From Mucilaginibacter endophyticus (GTDB lineage Bacteria > Bacteroidota > Bacteroidia > Sphingobacteriales > Sphingobacteriaceae), in the NCBI RefSeq assembly GCF_003351025.1, contig NZ_QPCG01000001.1, positions 751,949-815,948 of the forward strand: a stretch of DNA of 64,000 nt, in the 5' to 3' direction. Under the pieces are notes generated by a model that made no database searches, had not been told where the DNA came from, and was given only the letters and a program-made list of their open reading frames with translations. Position numbers and translations under genes: made by a program. The stretch's first letter is position 1; every line of letters starts with the position of its first letter. Below are positions 46,078-55,571 of this stretch, in pieces.

Positions 46078-46383
46078 GGGTTGGATGATTGTTGCCTACT
46101 CTTTGATCCCTTTTTCGGCACGCAGGTATTATTGGTAACCAAATTTAATTAATAAATGCACAAAATGAATACCCAGTGGTAGGTATTTTTATTTTAATTA
46201 TCTGGTAGTTAGCGTTTTGTGGTGTTTCTTCGCTTTTAGGGGCGGCAACATCTTGTAAAATCTGTGTTGTCGTATAAAATCAGCTACAAAAGGTTAATAT
46301 ATCATTACATCGTGCCTTTACTGTGGCGTTATTTTTAGCCGTGCAAATATCGTATTGCATATTACCGGCTAACCATTATCCCG
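46078..46383. other. 306-nt intergenic region, divergent membrane protein and GH9 gene
   Basis: AT-rich. A weak hairpin AATACC...GGTATT followed by TTTATTTT is near 46170-46197. No convincing promoter consensus, small ORF or repeat was found. Confidence 0.4.
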
Positions 46384-48882
46384 ATGAGATTTAAATTTAC
46401 CTTCACCGCCATTGTTGCTGCCTGCTGTTCGTTTCCCTTTTTTTTGAATGCCCAGGTTAAACCTGCAGCTAATTTAATGAAGCTTAACGCGCAGGAGTAT
46501 CTTGAATATAAGGGTGTAAACGTAATGCTTGCCCATGATTTTTATCCGGAAGGGCATCAGGGTGGCGTAGGCATTATTCAAAACGGACAGCGCGTAGCCA
46601 CCAATGGGGATATCAGGCTTGAACCTACGCCGGGGCAGTGGTCACCTATACCTAAGGTAGGCAAGCGGGTGGTGAACAAAAATACCGGCGAGGTAAGCGT
46701 ACGCATGGAATTCCCTAACCCGGACATGAACCGTCATGGCTTTAATCCTATTATTTACCCCGATCTGAATTTTGCTTATAACATCAGGGTAATTCCTGTC
46801 GGGAGGGCCTTTAAAATTATAGTGGATTTAGATAAATCCCTGCCAGATAACTGGATTGGTAAGGTTGGTTTTAACCTTGAGTTGTTCCCCGGTATCCTGT
46901 TTGGAAAATCGTACTATATGGATAAGCAATTCGGCATTTTCCCTCAGCAGGCCAACGGGCAAACCTATACTGACGCGGAAGGAGAGACCCAGGTAATGCC
47001 GATGGCAGAGGGTAAAAAGCTTACCATAGTACCAGAAACTGATCTGCAGCGCATGACTATCCAAAACCTTTTGGGCGGTAACCTGCAACTGCTTGATGGT
47101 AGGGCTAAGCACAATAATGGCTGGTTTGTAGTAAGATCATTAGTAGCTAAAGGGGCATCAAAAAATGCTATAGAGTGGCTGGTTACCCCAAATGCTGTGG
47201 ATGGCTGGCAATCGGAGCCGGTGATACAAGTATCGCAGGTAGGGTATCACCCTGCACAACAAAAAATAGCGGTTATTGAATTGGATAAAAATGATAAAAA
47301 GGTACAGCCCGTATCATTATTAAGAGTAGCTGAAAACGGAGGATTGATCCCGGCTTTAAAAGCTATCCCAACTAACTGGGGCGACTTTTTAAGATATCAT
47401 TACCTGCAATTTGATTTTACAAAAATCACTAAACCGGGCATGTACGTGGTTAAATATGGCAACTATCAAACGGAGCCCTTCCAGATCAGTACCGATGTAT
47501 TTAAAAATGATGTTTGGCAACCAACACTTTCATACTTTTTGCCAATACAGATGTGCCATATGCGTGTTAACGAAAAATACCGTGTATGGCATGGCCTATG
47601 CCATATGGACGATGCCAGGATGGCACCAATTGATTCCAATCATTTTGATGGTTATATCCAGGGACATAGCACACTCAATAAATATAAACCGGGCGATAAT
47701 GTACCTTTTCTTGACAGAGGAGCCTGGCACGATGCCGGTGATTTTGATTTAAGAGTTGAATCGCAGGCCGAAACCGTGCACGGGCTTACATTAGCTTACG
47801 AGGCTTTTGATGTAAAGTATGATAACACAACCATCGACCAAAAGAACCATATTGTAGAGATTCATCAACCCGATGGCAAACCGGATATGCTGCAACAGAT
47901 TGAGCATGGTTTACTGGCCATAACAGGTGGCTACCAGGCTATGGGGCGCTTTTATCGCGGTGTTATTGAGCCAACCATAAGGCAGTACACCATTTTAGGC
48001 GATGCCGCTAATATTACCGATAACAAACCTTTTGTAACCAACGCCAACAATACCGATCCCGTATTGAAAACCTCTGCCGCGGCCGATGACAGGTGGGTAT
48101 TTACAGAAGATAATCCCGGTCGCTCGTTGGAAACTGCTGCCGCGCTGGCCGCTGCAAGTCGCGTAATGAAGGGTTATAACGATACGCTGGCCACCCAATG
48201 CCTGCAAATAGCACAGGAGGTTTGGAAAAACACAACAGATCAAACCTTACGCCATCGTATTGCTTTGGCTGTTGAGTTATACATCACCACAAAAGATAAA
48301 ACTTATGCCGATTATTTGGTTGGCAATACCGATGCAATAGCCGCTAACATTGACAATACCGGCTGGCTGGTTGGTCGTACCATGGGGTTAATTAGTGATG
48401 CAAACTATCATAGCAAAATAACCGAAGCGGTTAAAAAGCTTTACGCAAATATTCAGCAGCAGGGGGCTAAAACACCTTATGGCGTACCGTACGAGCCTAA
48501 TATCTGGGGTGCAGGCTGGGGGATCCAGAATTTTGGGTATAAGCAATACTTTTTATACAGCGGTTTTCCGTCGGTTTTCAGCGATACCTATATGCTGCAC
48601 GCTATTGATTTTGTGCTGGGCTGCCATCCGGGTGCTAACACAGCGTCATTTGTATCAGGAGTAGGTGCAAGATCAATGACTACGGCTTACGGCTTTAACC
48701 GGGCAGATCGCTCTTACATTCCCGGAGGTATTACTTCGGGCACGGCGCTTATTCGTCCCGATTTTCCTGAATTGCTCAACTGGCCTTATTTATGGCAACA
48801 AGGCGAATATGTTTTAGGTGGAGGCACCACCGATTACCTGTTCCTGGTTTTAGCAGCCGATCACGTTTTAAATAAAAAGTAA
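46384..48882 (+). CDS. glycoside hydrolase family 9 protein, secreted
   Basis: 832 residues. Signal peptide (ends near FFLNAQ). An N-terminal beta domain of ~270 residues is specific to this subgroup. Then comes the cellulase-N Ig-like domain (~280-375, VSQVGYHPAQQKIAVIEL) and the (alpha/alpha)6 GH9 domain (~385-830). Catalytic base motif DAGD at 450-453 and acid Glu808 in QQGEYVLGGGTTDY are both present. GH9 enzymes cut beta-1,4-glucans, xyloglucan or chitosan oligomers; the substrate cannot be fixed here. Followed after 3 nt by the epimerase gene. Confidence 0.9.
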   Translation: MRFKFTFTAIVAACCSFPFFLNAQVKPAANLMKLNAQEYLEYKGVNVMLAHDFYPEGHQGGVGIIQNGQRVATNGDIRLEPTPGQWSPIPKVGKRVVNKNTGEVSVRMEFPNPDMNRHGFNPIIYPDLNFAYNIRVIPVGRAFKIIVDLDKSLPDNWIGKVGFNLELFPGILFGKSYYMDKQFGIFPQQANGQTYTDAEGETQVMPMAEGKKLTIVPETDLQRMTIQNLLGGNLQLLDGRAKHNNGWFVVRSLVAKGASKNAIEWLVTPNAVDGWQSEPVIQVSQVGYHPAQQKIAVIELDKNDKKVQPVSLLRVAENGGLIPALKAIPTNWGDFLRYHYLQFDFTKITKPGMYVVKYGNYQTEPFQISTDVFKNDVWQPTLSYFLPIQMCHMRVNEKYRVWHGLCHMDDARMAPIDSNHFDGYIQGHSTLNKYKPGDNVPFLDRGAWHDAGDFDLRVESQAETVHGLTLAYEAFDVKYDNTTIDQKNHIVEIHQPDGKPDMLQQIEHGLLAITGGYQAMGRFYRGVIEPTIRQYTILGDAANITDNKPFVTNANNTDPVLKTSAAADDRWVFTEDNPGRSLETAAALAAASRVMKGYNDTLATQCLQIAQEVWKNTTDQTLRHRIALAVELYITTKDKTYADYLVGNTDAIAANIDNTGWLVGRTMGLISDANYHSKITEAVKKLYANIQQQGAKTPYGVPYEPNIWGAGWGIQNFGYKQYFLYSGFPSVFSDTYMLHAIDFVLGCHPGANTASFVSGVGARSMTTAYGFNRADRSYIPGGITSGTALIRPDFPELLNWPYLWQQGEYVLGGGTTDYLFLVLAADHVLNKK

Positions 48883-48885
48883 GTT

Positions 48886-50454
48886 ATGAAATTGAAGATC
48901 AGTTTGCTTGCGGCTTTGGTGGGCACTGCAACTATAGCATTTGCGCAAAATAACCTGGGCGAAAAGAAGAAAATAGCCCATGAAATGCAAAAATCCATGG
49001 TTGATGAGTTGCTTAAGCCCTGGTATCCGGCTGCGATTGATACGGCGGATGGTGGGTTTTTGAGCGCCTTTACCTATGATTTTAAGCCAACCGGAAACCA
49101 GGATAAAATGATTGTGACCCAGGCACGCCATGTTTGGAGTAACAGCAAAGCCGCCGAGCTTTTCCCCGGTAAAAAGTATTACATGGCAGGAGCAAGCCAT
49201 GGCTACGAGTTTTTGCGGGATAAACTTTGGGATAAGGAGTACGGTGGCTTTTACATTTTTACCGATAAACAGGGGAACCCTAAGCAAGGAGGTTTCGCTC
49301 CAAAAGAGGCTTATGGTAATTCGTTTGCTATTTACGCGCTTGCGGCTTATTACCAGGCCTCTGGCGATACCAGTGCCTTAAACTTGGCTAAACAATGTTT
49401 TTGGTGGCTGGAAAAGCACGCGCACGATCCCGTTTATAAAGGGTATTATCAGCATATGGAACGGGATGGGACACCTATTGTAAGGGACGTCATCATAAAA
49501 TCAACTGCCGAAACAGGGTATAAAGATCAAAACTCATCTATCCACCTGCTGGAATCTTTTACAGAACTGTATGGCGTATGGCCTGATGCATTACTGAAAA
49601 CCCGTTTGCAAGAAATGCTGCTGCTGGTACGTGATAAGATCACTAACAATAAGGGTAACCTCATCCTGTTTTTTCAACCGGATTGGACCCCGGTATCTTT
49701 TCGTGATTCGGGTATGGCAGTTTATAAACAGCACCATAGCCTCGACCATATCTCGTACGGGCACAACGTAGAGACGGCTTACCTCATGCTCGAAGCATCT
49801 CATGCTCTGGGTTTGGAGGATGATGCCAAAACATTAGCGGTTGGTAAAAAAATGGTTGATGATGCCCTGGATCACGGCTGGGATAATAAAGTGGGCGGCT
49901 TTTATGATGAGGGCTATTATTTTAAAGATACCCCCGGCGTTACCATTACCGAAGATACCAAAAACTGGTGGGCCCAGGCCGAAGGTTTAAACACCCTGCT
50001 TATTATGGCCGCTAAGTATCCTGCCGATAAGCACCAATACTTTGATCAATTTAAAAACCTTTGGCAATATACCCAAACTTATCTGATAGATCATGAGCAC
50101 GGCGACTGGTACCAGGGTGGCATTGACAAGCAGCCTCAATATAAAACAGCCCTTAAAGGCCAAATCTGGAAAGGGACTTACCATACCTTCCGCGCCCTAA
50201 TGAACTGTGTGATGCAGCTCAACCCAGATAAAATACCACCGACTGCCCCAAAGCAGGTTAAAGTAATAAAAGGCGTTTTGAAGTGGCAGCCATCTACGGA
50301 TAATAAACGGGTACTGGGTTACAATATTTACAGCAATGGTAAACGGATAGGGTTTACACCGTTGAATTATTTTGCGACAGGTAGAAACAGTAAGTTGAGT
50401 GTAAGAGCAGTGGATTTGGCAGGGAATCAATCGGTTCAGGTTAAAGCTTTATGA
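48886..50454 (+). CDS. AGE-family epimerase, cellobiose 2-epimerase-like, exported
   Basis: 522 residues. Signal peptide (LLAALVGTATIAFAQN). The (alpha/alpha)6 barrel ~25-440 carries cellobiose-2-epimerase signatures: NSSIHLLESFTELY, DHISYGHNVETAYLMLEA, NWWAQAEGL and WKGTYHTFRAL with His433. A C-terminal ~75-residue fibronectin-III-like domain (PPTAPKQVKV ... YNIYSNGKRIGF) is fused. Known cellobiose 2-epimerases are cytoplasmic and convert Glc to Man at the reducing end of beta-1,4 disaccharides; the export signal is unusual. Co-transcribed with GH9. Confidence 0.85.
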   Translation: MKLKISLLAALVGTATIAFAQNNLGEKKKIAHEMQKSMVDELLKPWYPAAIDTADGGFLSAFTYDFKPTGNQDKMIVTQARHVWSNSKAAELFPGKKYYMAGASHGYEFLRDKLWDKEYGGFYIFTDKQGNPKQGGFAPKEAYGNSFAIYALAAYYQASGDTSALNLAKQCFWWLEKHAHDPVYKGYYQHMERDGTPIVRDVIIKSTAETGYKDQNSSIHLLESFTELYGVWPDALLKTRLQEMLLLVRDKITNNKGNLILFFQPDWTPVSFRDSGMAVYKQHHSLDHISYGHNVETAYLMLEASHALGLEDDAKTLAVGKKMVDDALDHGWDNKVGGFYDEGYYFKDTPGVTITEDTKNWWAQAEGLNTLLIMAAKYPADKHQYFDQFKNLWQYTQTYLIDHEHGDWYQGGIDKQPQYKTALKGQIWKGTYHTFRALMNCVMQLNPDKIPPTAPKQVKVIKGVLKWQPSTDNKRVLGYNIYSNGKRIGFTPLNYFATGRNSKLSVRAVDLAGNQSVQVKAL

Positions 50455-50977
50455 ATTGACTAAATGAGAAATTACTATGTGGAGGATAGATTGTAGTTAG
50501 CACAATTTTATATAATACACTTTACATTTGCGTTAGGGATAGAAGCGGATACCGGCCTGTGGCTATGACATCTTCTAATCAGGTATATTACATAAACCTA
50601 ATTATTTTTATTTTTCTTCTAAAGTTTATTTATGACAAATCCCCACCAAAATAAATATTACATAAACACTCAACCTCCCGTTATTAAATCAAACTGCCCC
50701 TATCTCCTTAACGATATTTTATCTCACTAAACGGCAGAAATATTTGCTTTGCGTCAATTTACGGTCAATATAAATTCGCTTAAAATCGAATGAAATAAGC
50801 TGAAATTCTCAATTTCTTCCCTGTAAAATCAACACAGTAAATCTATTATCTCATTGTGTCAAAGCTACATAATGGAGAGTTTTATGTTAAAAGTATTACA
50901 ATTCACATCTTGTTAGTTGCCATAATTATTTTCAGTTTTGCCAATCATTTAACACTAATTGCCACGTTATTTAACAA
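50455..50977. other. 523-nt intergenic region before the second sigma locus
   Basis: Strongly AT-rich, no coding frame, no tRNA-like fold and no strong hairpin visible. Its length before an ECF sigma gene suggests several promoter sites, but none could be pinned down. Confidence 0.4.
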
Positions 50978-51565
50978 ATGAACGATTTTACCAGGCTGAC
51001 TGAGGAGGATTTGTTGGGATTGCTGCAGCAGGATAAGCTTAGTGCGTTCAGGGAGATTTACCAGCGCTATTGGAAAAAACTGTACGGTGATGCCTATAAG
51101 CGCCTGAAAAACAAGGAACTGTGCGAGGAGGTTGTTCAGGAGATATTTTCAAACCTTTGGCATAAAAGGCACACACTTCAAATTAATACTACTATTGGCG
51201 GTTATCTGCACCTGGCGGTTTTAAACCAGGTGGTTGATCAGTACCGTAAACAAAGCATCCGCGCCAAACATACCGAGGCACTTAAACTATTAAGTACCGA
51301 GACCGATACCGGAACCGAAGACACGATCATGCTGCGTGATCTTACCCATACCCTCGAAACCGAAATCAGCCACCTGCCCGATAAATGCCGTTCAGTTTTT
51401 GAGTTGAGCCGTAAAGAGTATAAAACAAATAAGGAAATAGCTCAATTGCTCGGTATATCAGAAAAAACTGTTGAAAACCAGATTACTAAGGCTATAAAAA
51501 GGCTTCGGGTTGGTTTAAGTCACCATTTGCTTTGGGTGATTGCAGCGCTGTTGCACAGGCTTTAA
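50978..51565 (+). CDS. ECF RNA polymerase sigma factor
   Basis: 195 residues. Region 2 (AFREIYQRYWKKLYGDAYKRL ... CEEVVQEIFSNLWHKR) and region 4 (LPDKCRSVFELSRKEYKTNKEIAQLLGISEKTVENQI) are canonical for the SusCD-linked ECF group. A hydrophobic tail (HHLLWVIAALLHRL) resembles that of other family members. FecR (54331) is not adjacent; a Cys-rich small gene and a TonB receptor gene intervene. Confidence 0.92.
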   Translation: MNDFTRLTEEDLLGLLQQDKLSAFREIYQRYWKKLYGDAYKRLKNKELCEEVVQEIFSNLWHKRHTLQINTTIGGYLHLAVLNQVVDQYRKQSIRAKHTEALKLLSTETDTGTEDTIMLRDLTHTLETEISHLPDKCRSVFELSRKEYKTNKEIAQLLGISEKTVENQITKAIKRLRVGLSHHLLWVIAALLHRL

Positions 51566-51642
51566 TCTCTTTTAATCAATCCAAATTAATTGATTTTTAT
51601 AAATCATTTTTCAAGCCGGTAATAATTAAATAGCTTTGGCAA

Positions 51643-51951
51643 GTGAAAATTATTTGTCTCATTTTGTCATTGTATGTTATTATCCTTTCAGCTAAACCAT
51701 GCTGTACGGATAGTGATTGCCTGGCGTTGAGCAAGGAGAAGACCAGCAAACAGGCCCCGGTTCAAAAAGAATGTTTAGGCTGTTCTCCTTTTTTTACATG
51801 TGGATCATGCGTGGGCTTTATTACCGGCAAAGCTGTTATTATCAGCTTACCAATGCTTGTTGAAAGCACATCAAATGAATATGCCGCGTACCGCCAGCCA
51901 CGTATTACTAAAATTTCTTCTACTATCTGGTTACCTCCCAAATTAAGTTAA
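51643..51951 (+). CDS. small Cys-rich exported protein (DUF6660-like)
   Basis: 102 residues from GTG 51643. Hydrophobic N-terminus (IICLILSLYVIILSA) followed by PCCTDSDC and a second cluster KECLGCSPFFTCGSCVGF, nine Cys in all. This matches the short proteins annotated DUF6660 in Bacteroidota, as far as memory allows, which sit beside TonB receptors. The cysteines may bind metal (copper or zinc). It lies 51 nt before the TonB receptor gene and is probably co-transcribed with it. Confidence 0.6.
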   Translation: MKIICLILSLYVIILSAKPCCTDSDCLALSKEKTSKQAPVQKECLGCSPFFTCGSCVGFITGKAVIISLPMLVESTSNEYAAYRQPRITKISSTIWLPPKLS

Positions 51952-52002
51952 TACCCGGCCGCCCGGCCCAAATTCTGTATTCACTTAATTTATACCAACA
52001 TC

Positions 52003-54186
52003 ATGAAAAAAATAACTGTGCTTTTTATTGCACTGCTATATACTGCTTTAACTTACGCTCAAAACACATTTAAAGTCATCGTTAAAGATGAAAAAACAAA
52101 AGAACCATTAATTGGCGCCACCGCCTTAATATCCGGAACAACTAAAGGCGCTGCAGCCGATACAAGCGGAATGATTATTATTAATGGCGTTCCGGATGGT
52201 AAACAAATTATCCGGTATAGCTTTATCGGATATCAAACCAGAACAGATACCCTTATTTTCCCGCTTAGTGGGAAGGTTCCTTTATTTATTTTTTTGCAAC
52301 CTGCGAAAGAGGAAGGGGAAAGCCTTGCCGAGGTTGTAGTAGGCGCTACTCGAAGCAGTCGCACTATCGCAAATATACCTACGAGGGTAGAAGTGATTTC
52401 GGGCGAAGAACTGGACGAAAAAGGGAACATGAAACCAGGAGATATCCGTATGTTGCTCGCCGAGAGTACGGGTATCCAAACACAACAAACTTCGGCAACC
52501 AGCGGTAATTCGAGCATCCGGATACAGGGCTTGGATGGTAAATACACGCAGATCATCCGTGATGGCTTTCCGTTGTACTCTGGTTTTTCTGGCGGGCTTG
52601 GCCTATTGCAAATAGCCCCGCTTGATCTGAAGCAGGTTGAGGTTATTAAAGGTTCGTCGTCTACGCTCTATGGTGGCGGTGCTATTGCCGGGCTCGTAAA
52701 CCTGGTATCTAAAACACCAACTAATGAGCGTCAGCTAAATTTCCTGTTAAACGGCACATCAGCTTTGGGGCTTGACGCGAGCGGGTTTTATTCGCAAAAG
52801 TTCAATAAAATTGGCGCAACTGTTTATGCCGCGTATAATCATGGTACAGCTTATGATCCTTCGGATATTGGCTTATCAGCCATCCCCCGGTTTAACCGCT
52901 ATACATTTAACCCTAAATTGTTTTTCTATATTAATGATCGCACACAACTGATCGCCGGTATAAATTCAACCGTCGAAAACAGGATCGGAGGCGATATGCA
53001 ATATCTGAAAGGTAATGGCGATGCGCAGCATTCTTATTTTGAAGTGAATAAAACGGGCCGGTACAGCTCACAACTGGAGCTTGGTCATACCATTAATGAC
53101 CGGGAGAAATTTACCGTTAAAAACAGCCTGAGTTATTTTGACCGTAGCATCGGCCTGCCGTCTTACAAATTTTCGGGCTCGCAGGTTTCCTCTTACACCG
53201 AGGCCAATTATGCTTATAACAGTAGTAAAACCGATTGGGTTGCAGGAATAAATTACCTGACCGATAAGTTTGCCGAAGACAGAAATAGTGCTTTCGCGTT
53301 ACGAAGCTACAATTATGGTACCATTGGGGCTTTTGTACAAAACACCTGGAATGCCACTGAGCGCTTTACTTTGGAATCAGGGCTAAGGGGCGATTATCAT
53401 AATAAGTATGGTTTCTTTTTGTTACCGAGAATTTCTGGTTTGTATAAGATCAATAATCATTTTTCGACCCGTTTAGGAGGCGGGCTTGGTTATAAGGCGC
53501 CAACTGTATTTACTGAAGATGCAGAGCGGATACAGTTCAGGAATGTATTGCCTATAGATGTGGCAAATACGAAAGCCGAACGATCTTATGGTGCCAATTA
53601 TGATATAACCTACAAAACCGGTTTATTTGATAACATGGTGAGCCTGAACATTAACCAGCTTTTCTTTTACACCCGTATTGAAAGGCCTATTTTGCTTACC
53701 CCACTTGCCGATGGTAACCTGCAATACCAGCAACCTCCCGGTGATTTAAATACCAAAGGAATGGAAACCAATGTTAAACTAACCTATGATGAGTTTAAGC
53801 TATTTATAGGTTATACTTTTGCAGATGTTACCCAACATACTGGTGATAAGATAATTAACTACCCTTTGGTATCCCGCCATAGGATTAACAACGTATTGGT
53901 TTACGAAATAGAAGATCAATTAAAACTTGGAGCCGAAGCATACTATTTCAGTCCGCAGCATTTGAGTGATGGTTCGGTAGGCCGTGGATACTGGACGGCC
54001 GGATTTATGGCAGAGAAGATGTGGAAGCGTTTTTCATTGTTTATAAACTTCGAAAACCTTACTGATACCCGCCAAACTAAATTCGGTTCGATATATACCG
54101 GAAGCATTACCAATCCCACATTTAAGGATATTTATGCGCCCTTAGATGGATTTGTAGTTAATGGTGGCATAAAATTGAAATTATAG
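52003..54186 (+). CDS. TonB-dependent receptor, probable metal/siderophore type
   Basis: 727 residues, much shorter than SusC. Signal peptide (ends LTYAQ), carboxypeptidase-like domain ~22-105 (EPLIGATALISGT), TonB-box region EVVVGATRSSRTI, plug ~115-225 (SSIRIQGLDGKYTQIIRDG, VIKGSSSTLYGGGAIAG), and a 22-strand barrel ending VNGGIKLKL. No STN domain and no SusD partner. This resembles FecA/BtuB-type receptors for metal chelates or copper-linked receptors. The Cys-rich gene upstream supports a metal link, but the cargo is unknown. Confidence 0.9.
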   Translation: MKKITVLFIALLYTALTYAQNTFKVIVKDEKTKEPLIGATALISGTTKGAAADTSGMIIINGVPDGKQIIRYSFIGYQTRTDTLIFPLSGKVPLFIFLQPAKEEGESLAEVVVGATRSSRTIANIPTRVEVISGEELDEKGNMKPGDIRMLLAESTGIQTQQTSATSGNSSIRIQGLDGKYTQIIRDGFPLYSGFSGGLGLLQIAPLDLKQVEVIKGSSSTLYGGGAIAGLVNLVSKTPTNERQLNFLLNGTSALGLDASGFYSQKFNKIGATVYAAYNHGTAYDPSDIGLSAIPRFNRYTFNPKLFFYINDRTQLIAGINSTVENRIGGDMQYLKGNGDAQHSYFEVNKTGRYSSQLELGHTINDREKFTVKNSLSYFDRSIGLPSYKFSGSQVSSYTEANYAYNSSKTDWVAGINYLTDKFAEDRNSAFALRSYNYGTIGAFVQNTWNATERFTLESGLRGDYHNKYGFFLLPRISGLYKINNHFSTRLGGGLGYKAPTVFTEDAERIQFRNVLPIDVANTKAERSYGANYDITYKTGLFDNMVSLNINQLFFYTRIERPILLTPLADGNLQYQQPPGDLNTKGMETNVKLTYDEFKLFIGYTFADVTQHTGDKIINYPLVSRHRINNVLVYEIEDQLKLGAEAYYFSPQHLSDGSVGRGYWTAGFMAEKMWKRFSLFINFENLTDTRQTKFGSIYTGSITNPTFKDIYAPLDGFVVNGGIKLKL

Positions 54187-54229
54187 CTAAGAAGTAATTC
54201 TCTGTTTTACAGTGTTTAATGATGTAATA

Positions 54230-54272
54230 ACACCTCTTTGATATTTTTTTAAAAAAAATATCAAAGAGGTGT
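54230..54272. terminator. long AT-rich palindromic terminator
   Basis: 21-bp perfect arms (ACACCTCTTTGAT plus a T-run, complement at 54252-54272) meeting at an A/T centre. It lies 44 nt after the TonB receptor stop and separates that unit from FecR. Confidence 0.65.
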
Positions 54273-54330
54273 AGGGGGTACACTATCTCCCGTACGTCAT
54301 GTGATTTATAAACCGGAATTATTTTCTTTC

Positions 54331-55353
54331 ATGAAAGAACCTATACGCATTGATTTGCTTGAGAAATACATTAAAGGCGATTGCACCGAGGCCGAGATAG
54401 CTTTGGTAAAGCAATGGTATTTCGGCTTTGAGCATGAAAATGATCATGTTTCGGATCTTTCTCCTGCCGAAGAAAAGCAACTGGAGGAGAATATCTATTT
54501 CAGTATTATCAGCAACCTTAATCTTGTTAATCTGCCTGTAACTGAAGAGCAGCCAAAAGTTAGGCCGTTCCGGAAATGGTATGCTGCCGCGGCTGCCGCT
54601 GCGGTTGTTTTCGCCCTATCTGCTGTTGCTGTTTTGTATACTCAAAAAGCAAAAGATCAACACCTGGTGGCAGCCACAGTAAGCGACGTTCATCTGTTTA
54701 ACGTTGCCAATAACACCGGTCATATTTATAAAGTTACCCTGCCCGATAGTAGCGCCGTTTGGTTAAGCCCATCGGCAAAAATTAGCTATCCTAACGCGTT
54801 TGCCACCAACTCGAGGATGGTAAGCATATCCGGTGAATGCTTTTTTGAGGTGACTAAAAATCCTCAGCGTCCTTTTATTATCAGCAGCCGGTCGATAGTT
54901 ACCAAAGTTTGGGGAACCAGCTTCCTGGTACGTGATAACGAGCAAAGTAATGTAGCCGATGTATCCGTATTAACCGGTAAAGTTTCGGTAAGCGCTAAGG
55001 GGAGTGCTATTACAACCAGGCTTACTAAAGATGAGGTGATGATCTATCCGCACCAAAAGGCGGTTTATCTAAACGATAAGCATACCCTGACTGCGCAGGC
55101 TGTTGAAGAAAAATCAACGGTAAAGCAATATCAGCGTACCCGTCTGGTGTTTGATAATAAACCCCTGAGGGATATCATCCCGGTGCTTGATTCAAGTTTT
55201 AATGTTAATATTAAAGTAAGCAGCGAAAGGCTAAACCATTATATCCTGAATGCAGATTTTGAAGGATTTAACTTACCTGACGTGCTTGACGCGCTAAAGA
55301 AATCGCTCAACGTTGACTACGCTATTGTGAACAACCATATTGAACTTAAATAA
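54331..55353 (+). CDS. FecR family anti-sigma factor
   Basis: 340 residues from ATG 54331 (MKEPIRIDLLEKYIKGDCTE); an in-frame GTG at 54301 is rejected. N-terminal sigma-binding helices, membrane helix ~83-107, FecR domain ~120-235 (LPDSSAVWLSPSAKISYP, ISGECFFEVTKN), C-terminal DUF4974 (LVFDNKPLRDIIPVLDSSFNVNI). Expected to sense the STN domain of the SusC gene 218 nt downstream and to release the ECF sigma encoded at 50978. Confidence 0.92.
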   Translation: MKEPIRIDLLEKYIKGDCTEAEIALVKQWYFGFEHENDHVSDLSPAEEKQLEENIYFSIISNLNLVNLPVTEEQPKVRPFRKWYAAAAAAAVVFALSAVAVLYTQKAKDQHLVAATVSDVHLFNVANNTGHIYKVTLPDSSAVWLSPSAKISYPNAFATNSRMVSISGECFFEVTKNPQRPFIISSRSIVTKVWGTSFLVRDNEQSNVADVSVLTGKVSVSAKGSAITTRLTKDEVMIYPHQKAVYLNDKHTLTAQAVEEKSTVKQYQRTRLVFDNKPLRDIIPVLDSSFNVNIKVSSERLNHYILNADFEGFNLPDVLDALKKSLNVDYAIVNNHIELK

Positions 55354-55445
55354 CCAATTCTATTAAACGCTCAAAATTATAAGATGCACAAAAAACTACA
55401 AACCTAAAGAAGAAAGCAAAACACACCCGAAATGATCTGCATAAA

Positions 55446-55531
55446 AAAACTTAGAAGTGTTGCGAGCACCCCTAAGTTTTAAGGATCAAAAGCCCGTTCC
55501 GCTAAGAACACCTCAAGGAGGTGTGCGGGCT
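55446..55531 (+). other. two-hairpin leader between FecR and SusC
   Basis: Hairpin 1: AAAACTTAG / CTAAGTTTT (55446-55480) with inner GTG/CAC. Hairpin 2: AGCCCG / CGGGCT (55491-55531) with inner CACCTC-AAG-GAGGTG. The second ends 40 nt before the SusC start. Could be an attenuator, a 3' end for the FecR transcript, or the site of a small RNA. Confidence 0.5.
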
Positions 55532-55571
55532 ATTAATTGTCTCATTTTTAACAAAGAAACATAACAAATAT

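Noticed and set aside
54230-54272. 21-bp AT-rich palindrome considered as an operator for FecR
   Set aside because: Position 44 nt after a stop codon and the T-run make a terminator the simpler reading.
55521-55571. Upstream GTG start for the third SusC
   Set aside because: The GTG lies in the second leader hairpin; the ATG at 55572 gives a normal signal region.
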